The position numbers and the translations under genes are program-made. A DNA stretch of 39,673 nt from assembly GCA_025094145.1 (NCBI GenBank), contig JALLLS010000149.1, positions 1 to 39,673 of the forward strand, in the 5' to 3' direction. Below the pieces are notes generated by a model that worked only from the letters and a program-made list of their open reading frames with translations, was not told where the DNA came from and ran no database searches. This DNA is from Spinellus fusiger. Lineage: Eukaryota > Mucoromycota > Mucoromycetes > Mucorales > Phycomycetaceae. Below are positions 34,055 to 39,673 of this stretch, in pieces (the first letter of the stretch is position 1; every line of letters starts with the position of its first letter).

Positions 34055-35139
34055 ATGAACCACTCTTTACTTAATAAAAATGATCTTTGTTCAGTCTCAT
34101 TATTTTCTACTTGTCTGAATAATCACACACTTCATATCTTCATGGCTCCTGGCTGTGAGTCTCTTTGCCATGTGGACCCTGTTACGTCTGCATGGGCTTG
34201 CACAATGCACCCTGAGTGTGTTGTATTCAACTTTGGCAAACAGGCCAAGTCTCAAGACATTGCCCCAGTCTTGATCCACCAACTGGGTGCAGTGGTTGCC
34301 ATTACTACATGCTACACCAGAGCCAAGGACCTCATACAGGAGGTCATATTCAAGGACCCCAAGATGCGCCTTAAGGTCACCTCTGAAGGTATATCCTTTA
34401 ACAACATGAGGGCTGTTGCTTCTGCTGGGCTTGACTCAGATGCCAACCTGGTAAAGGTCAACCTATACCAGATCCCCAGTTGCCACCCTGAGAGGGATTT
34501 GCAAGCACCCATTGTCAAGGCATTCCAGCATTATGGCAAGGTTGTGCACCTTTGTGCTTACATAGATGAGCACAAGATTTTCCAAGGTGAGGCCTCAGTT
34601 CTTCTGGACATCTCTGATGTGAACAATGTCCAACCCTTTTGCCGCTTTCTCTACCTTGGAGGCTCCATCAGTGCCCCTGTTGAGATCTGTGCCAAGGGTA
34701 TCCCTCCCTACTGCCAGTACTGCTGCCAGGAAGGGCACCTGAAAAAGACCATGAGGTGCATCCTGCTCTTGCTCCCCATTGCTACTGTTGTGGTGTAGCT
34801 GGCCACAAGGCCAATGATCAGGAATGCCCCTCTCATCCAGAGACCGGGGCCACTGAGGAAGCCACTGCCAAACAGCATACCAAGGAGATTGCTGCTGCTG
34901 AGGCAAAACATGCTGCCAAGAAGGCCACCAAAGAGGTAGCTGCTACCACCAATACCACTACCACCACCAACAGCAACAGCAACAATGGTGATGCCATAGA
35001 CATAGACATGGACATTGCCCTGACAAGGCAGGCTTTGGAGTCTCTCTCCCAGGAGGAGACTACCAAGCTGAAAGATTCAATGGAGATCAACAGTGAGATA
35101 TACAATGTCTCCAACACCAGCACCAGCAACAGTATGTAG
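34055..35139 (+). pseudogene. LINE ORF1 (gag-like, zinc knuckles), frameshifted
   Basis: Frame one runs 34055-34798 and contains a degenerate zinc knuckle (CQYCCQEGH). Around 34750 the reading shifts to another frame, which gives CYCCGVAGHKANDQEC, a second CCHC-type knuckle, then an Ala/Thr/Asn-rich tail ending at 35139. RNA-binding nucleoprotein role by family. Confidence 0.78.
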
Positions 35140-35330
35140 GCTCCCCACAATACTGAGCATTGTCTCTGCCTTTGTGAGGCTGTGATTGCCATGTGCAAGA
35201 ACGCCACCACCACCTCCAAGACCACCTCCTATGGAACTTGTTCCCAGAAAAATGTGCCTGTCACTCCTTTGCCTGCTGCTTCTTCCTCTTTATCCATTGC
35301 TGACCCCACCAAGGTCAATGCCATGGAATT

Positions 35331-36230
35331 ATGAGTGTTGGCCCTATCCAATTAGGGACCCTCAATGTGAGAGGGCTCTCCTCCCTTGTATATAGTCATT
35401 CTTCTCCCAAGTCACTCCTTTGCCACCTTTGTTCCCTTTCCCCTTCTCTGTCACTTCTTGCTCTGCAGGAAACCCACACCACTCCCAAACATCACTCCTC
35501 CCTCAATCTTCTCTTCCAAGCCCAGTCTAGTCTTTGGACTCAGCACTGTGGCCTTGTCTCTTTTCATGCTCACTTACTGCTAACCCATCTGCACACTTCT
35601 GTAGATGATAGGATCCTTGCTGTTCAGGTCTCACACACCAAAAACCACATTGATCCATTTATTGTAGTGGTAGTCTATGGACCCACAATATACAGCAAAC
35701 ACCATCCTTTCTTCCTGTCACTTGTTTTGACACTCACCTCACTTCCTTCCTCAGTCCCAACGTTTGTTCTTGGCAACTTCAATGCCAACCTCCACCAATG
35801 CACAGCCTTCACCAGTGAATGGCTAGTGTATCAGCATCAACACTTTCTCTATGCCATCATGGCACCACTCTCAGCACCACTACCCACCTTCCACAACAGC
35901 CATTCTTGGACATGCATTGATTACATTCTTTGACTCACCACCATTGCCACTTCTGCACCAGAAGTTCTTTTTGTCAACCCAAGTTGGACTAACCATAGTC
36001 TGCTTGTGGTTTTGATCTCTCTGTCTTGCCCCTCTGGACCTGGTGTCTGGAGATTCAACATGGTGTACCTGGATCACAATGAGTTTGAGGATTTGTTAGT
36101 GGATCTGCTAGATTGTGCTTCCTTTCTTCTTCCTGTGGATGTCTCTGCTGGTTGTTGCTGGATTTGCTCAAACAAGCCATCAGGCATCTTTCCTTGGCCT
36201 ATGCCAAGAAGTATCAACATCACTGTTAGT
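35331..36230 (+). pseudogene. LINE ORF2, apurinic-type endonuclease part
   Basis: Open from 35331 to TGA 35931-35933, and on in the same frame to about 36170. Motifs: LGTLNVRGL, LLALQETHT (catalytic Glu), VYGP, FVLGNFNANL where the family has GDFN, and SWTCIDYIL near the end. The stop after IDYIL is compatible with CGA to TGA. After about 36160 the frame shifts into that of the reverse transcriptase. Confidence 0.82.
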
Positions 36231-37711
36231 CAGTGGAGCATCAGCTCAACCATACTTGCACCCAACTTCTTTCTTTGTTGCCCTCTCTGGATCTTTCTAG
36301 TGTTGAGGCTGACCTTGCCAATTTACAGCAGACCCAAACCACCAATCTTGCCCAGTGTGCTGGTGTCAAGTGGTGTGAACAGGGCAAGCAATCCAATTCC
36401 TATTTTTTTAGGACTATCAAACAAAGAATGACTGCAAAGTCCATTACCTTGCTTTGGAATCCTGTTTCTGGTGGCCTTTTTTCTTTGATGGCAGACATGC
36501 TTGGGCATGCATGCCAATTCTACCAAGACCTGTACACTGCAGACCCTATTAACTTTGTCTCTGGTGAGTCTTTGCTCAACAACATTCCTTCTTCTGCTCT
36601 TTTGTCTGCTTTGTCTTCTGCCTCTCTGCTTGACAAGATTACTCTTGAAGAGATCCTGTTTATTTTGAATGATACACCCAGCAACTTGAGCCCTGGTTTG
36701 GATGGACTTCCCTATCCCTTGTGGAGAAGGTTGTTCACACATTCTTTTGTGCAAGAGTTGGCTCAACAGGTGTATCAGAATGCATTGTTTGGTGTTTTTC
36801 CTTCTTCTTGGTTGGAAACGGTGTTGGTACTTTTACTAAAGGCTGTTGACCCTTCTCTTTTGAAGAATTGGTGTCCTATTTCACTTATCAACTGTGATGC
36901 TAAGATCATCAGCAAGATCATCACTTCTCAACTTTGGTTTTGTCTTGGCCCTCTGATTACTCCCTATCAAATGGGTTTTATGGCCAATTGTTTTATTGCT
37001 GACAATGGTTTGCTAACAATCCCTGTTATGCAACATGCCCAATTGGCAAAGCATCCTGGTGTTGCTCTCTTGCTGGATCAAGAGAAGGCATACAATTGGG
37101 TACATCCAGGGTATCTTTGTTTGGTGCTCTCTTGTTTTTGTTTTCCTGTGGTCTTTGTGGACACTGTGTGCTTGTTGTTTTTCTCAAACAAGATTCACAT
37201 CAATGTGAATGGCTTTGTGTCCTCCCTATTCCCTCAGGGTTGTGGGTTGCAACAAGGAGATCCTCTCTCTCCTCTTTTATTTAACCTTGCCTTTGAGCCA
37301 TTGCTCTGCACCATTCTTGCTTCCTCTTCTCTTCAAGGCTTCTGTTTTGGTGTTCATCTGTTGTTGTCCTCTGTTGTTCCTCTGGTTCTGCCTCCTCCCT
37401 TGAAGGCATTGGCTTATGCTGATGACCTTCTGGTTTTCTTTTTGTCTTCTGGTGAGCTTGCTTCTCTTCTTGAGATTCTCTCAGTGTTTGGCCTGGCATC
37501 TAATGCTTGGGTCAACCTCAGCAAGACCATTGTGGTTGCTTTTTCAGGGCATTTTGTTCCCAACTGGGGTCCTGTGCTGGATGCCTCTGACATATCATGT
37601 TGCCATGATAGTCATGCAGTCCATGCTGTCTGTTGTAATCATGAAGACAACGGTAGCAGTCACAGACCAATTATTAAGTTGTCTCCTTTCTACAATGTAA
37701 TTCATAGTTAA
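36160..37711 (+). pseudogene. LINE ORF2, reverse transcriptase part
   Basis: The frame is open from 36233 and, past a TAG upstream, homologous-looking sequence reaches back to about 36160. RT blocks: SPGLDGLPYPLW, WCPISLINCDAKIISKI, LLDQEKAYNWVH (family: AYDRV), GLQQGDPLSPLLFNLAF, and an intact LAYADDLLVF at about 37408-37437. The thumb continues to VNLSKTIVVAFSG and then fades near 37600, and no RNase H or C-terminal Cys-His region follows. The remaining codons to 37711 appear to be read through foreign (LTR) sequence. Confidence 0.87.
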
Positions 37712-37888
37712 GACACTGCATATTAAAGTCTACTGAACAGGCCATTATTTGACAAGCATCCTAAAACAGTAATAGATTATATTCAGTACACAGCCACTTG
37801 TCTATTTATACTAAATAGACATGTCAAAACTGTTTTAATAAAAGTATCTTGTTTTGAGTCTGATTAATTCCCTTTCAAATTTAACATT
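37631..37888 (+). repeat. Possible 5' LTR of second LTR element
   Basis: Candidate only: begins TGTTG like the LTR at 28267, contains a TATTTATA box (about 37801) and AATAAAAG (about 37837), and ends AACA before a T run and the gag ATG at 37937. No second copy is in the window, so the limits cannot be confirmed. Confidence 0.4.
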
Positions 37889-37936
37889 TTTTTTAATCCT
37901 ATCTTTTTTGGTACTTTTTTCTTATTACAAACCAAC

Positions 37937-39004
37937 ATGTTGTCCTTCTCTGGTCTTTCCCCCTTGTCTCCCTTTTCCAAGGTTTTGCTCAATGAGAGTG
38001 TCCAGCCTGTGTCCCCTGCTAGTCTGTCTTTCCTCTTGGAAAACATGGATTTTGAGTCTTCCCCTGTGTCTGTGGTGGAGCACCCTGCATCTGTGTTGGA
38101 TTCCCCAGTGGTTTTGGTTGTGTGTCCTGCAAACAATGAGTGCAGTAGTCTAGTTTTGGCTAGTACTAGTGTACATAGATTGTACATGGCCTTGGCCTCT
38201 AAAGTTGCAGCTCTGACAACGAAAGTTGCAAATAGGGTAGGAGTTATATCTGAGACAGATCTCCTATTCCTTGAGTATGAGCAAGTGAAGAAGGACTTTC
38301 ACGCTGTAGGTGCCATTTGGGAACAGCTAAAGCAGCATTCCCAGATTACCAGCATGGGTGGAAATTCTCTTCCTGTTGTGCAAAAAAGTAACTCACCTTT
38401 AACTTGGGGTGATATAAGTTGTATTGTACCCAGAAACCTGCCATACTTCCAATGGTAGGGAAAGGTGGTGGATGCTTCCAGAATTGTCCTAGAAGATCTG
38501 CCTGCTTGCTATAGGGGTTTTGAGAATGTTTTGGGCTCATATAGTTTAGATGTGAACCAAAACTGGGTTTGTCTCCTTCCCTTGTGTCTACCAAACAGTC
38601 AAGCTGAATGGTTTGGTAGATACAAGAAGTCTACTGCTGTCAAAACATGGGATGCATTTAAGAAAGTGTATACTGCATGCTATGGTGGAAACTGTAGTGA
38701 CCAGGTAGATGCTGCCTTAGAAAAATTGCAAACCATGAGGAAAAGAGATGGTGAATTTGTGTCCTCTTTCATAGATTGCTTCAATGTGGTAAGAAGAAAG
38801 GCTAGGGTAACTGATGCACATGTGTTGGTGGAGCATTTCATGAAGGCATTACCAGATAAGTTTGAGCATGATTTGAAGCTGGCTCTCATGAAGTGCACCC
38901 CTTGGCAAAAAAAGGACATAAAATTATTTGCCAAACAGCACAAGAGGTGGCTGACTGTTTTGGTGAATATGAAGGTAGAGGCTCTGCTGCAAAGCAATCC
39001 ATGA
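37937..39004 (+). pseudogene. gag-like ORF of second LTR element
   Basis: One frame from ATG 37937 is broken by TAG 38456-38458 and then open to 39004. It carries a capsid-like retrotransposon Gag segment (NSQAEWFGRYKKS, TWDAFKKVYTACYGG, VSSFIDCFNVVRRKA, EHFMKALPDKFEHDLKLAL), typical of fungal Ty3/gypsy Gag. Near 38930 the likely natural continuation (QEVADCFGEYEGRG) moves to the -1 frame. Confidence 0.82.
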
Positions 39005-39673
39005 GCCATGAAAATAGGGATACAGGAGTTAAATGCTCCAAGTATTCTTCTTTGTCCCCTGTAGTCAAAGTTTGTAAAGGTAGTAATGTCTTTTGCTCAT
39101 ACCATCAAGTAACTAACCACCAAACTGAGGACTGCAAGGCAGCAGCAAGGGGAGGAGTGAGTAAACCCAGAGCCAAGAAAGGTGCATGCTTCAAGTGCCA
39201 TGCACCTGACTGGATGCCTGAGCACAAATGCTCAGGTAGCAAACCCAGGGATGGCCAATCCCTGGTGCAGAGGTCTATGAATGTAGAGGCCACACCTACC
39301 ATTGTGCCCTTGTCAACTGACATGGAGTTGTCAGACAAGGAGTTTCTGATGGTGGCAATGCAAGCACAGGCATGTAAGTTTGATAACAGATTCTCAAAAT
39401 GTCCTGGTTTGAAATCTAGCTCATTAATTGTTCCTGTTATTGTAGAAAATGTCAAGTACTATGCACTCATTGACATGGGTGCATCCTTTTCTTCTGTTGT
39501 CCTGGCCTTCTTTGAAGCCCATGGTACCAAGCCTCTGAATGAGCAGAGTGGTGTTGTGCAGCTTGCCCACAGTAGTGCAACTTACAAAAGATTAGGCTCC
39601 ATTAAGATGAATGTGTTCTATAATAAATTGCTTGTAATACACACATTTGAAGTGTTTCCATTCTTTTCTCATA
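38935..39673 (+). pseudogene. gag zinc knuckle and protease of second LTR element, runs off right edge
   Basis: In the frame starting with codons near 38941, reading is open to the window end. It contains a Cys-rich knuckle (CFKCHAPDWMPEHKC at 39187-39231) and an aspartic protease active site IDMGASFSS (about 39469-39495), where the family has D-T/S-G-A. The Met codon ATG is compatible with ACG to ATG. Further pol domains would lie to the right. Confidence 0.8.

Larger units (their letters stand above)
34055..37600 (+). mobile_element. Non-LTR (LINE) retrotransposon, decayed and 3' truncated
   Basis: ORF1 with zinc knuckles, then ORF2 with an APE-type endonuclease followed by a reverse transcriptase, is the order of L1/Tx1-like LINEs. 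Several stops and frameshifts interrupt both frames. Sequence with LINE character stops near 37590-37630, where a new LTR element seems to begin; no 3' UTR or poly-A tail is seen. Left boundary is approximate. Confidence 0.85.

Overview
This is nuclear DNA of a fungus, most likely an early-diverging (mucoromycote-type) one. The evidence is compact genes with many short introns (about 40-190 nt), fungal-type proteins (Fis1, Pho13-type phosphatase, THI74-like EamA transporter, SMU1, uS8), an apparent minor-spliceosome (U12-type) intron, and a mixture of Tc1/mariner, LINE and LTR retrotransposons. Assignment below that level is not possible from the sequence alone. I found no tRNA, rRNA or CRISPR array.

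Layout. 1-1029 (minus): 5' part of a MATH-BTB gene that runs off the left edge. 1087-2433: a dead Tc1/mariner element with terminal inverted repeats and TA target duplication. 2650-4643 (plus): SMU1 splicing factor, eight exons, tail-to-tail with a six-exon MFS transporter (4701-6649, minus). 6650-8322: repeat-containing spacer. 8323-11355 (plus): eleven-exon gene of unknown function. 11658-14207 (minus): CLASRP-like SR protein with one GC-AG and one probable AT-AC (U12) intron. 14366-15124 (minus): ABHD10-like hydrolase, divergent from a small unknown gene (15199-15546). 15704-16883 (plus): EamA-family transporter. 17029-17702 (minus): ribosomal protein uS8. 18311-20428 (minus): AT-hook/coiled-coil protein. 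21000-21430: Tc1 remnant. 21893-23359 (minus): SET-domain protein. 23710-24342 (minus): Fis1. 25448-26845 (plus): Pho13-type phosphatase. 27240-27806: second Tc1 remnant.

From about 28.2 kb to the right edge the window is transposon-derived: a complete but dead Ty3/gypsy-like LTR element (28267-33627, two 182-bp LTRs), a decayed LINE (about 34055-37600), and the 5' part of another gag-pol LTR element that appears to cut the LINE short and leaves the window. CpG is almost absent there and several catalytic Asp codons have become Asn, a pattern expected from methyl-C deamination or a RIP-like process.

Functional themes: two host genes (SMU1, CLASRP homologue) belong to pre-mRNA splicing. The rest are ordinary housekeeping or regulatory genes, with no obvious cluster. 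Exon-intron models were built by eye from splice signals and reading phase; all complete host-gene models close in frame.
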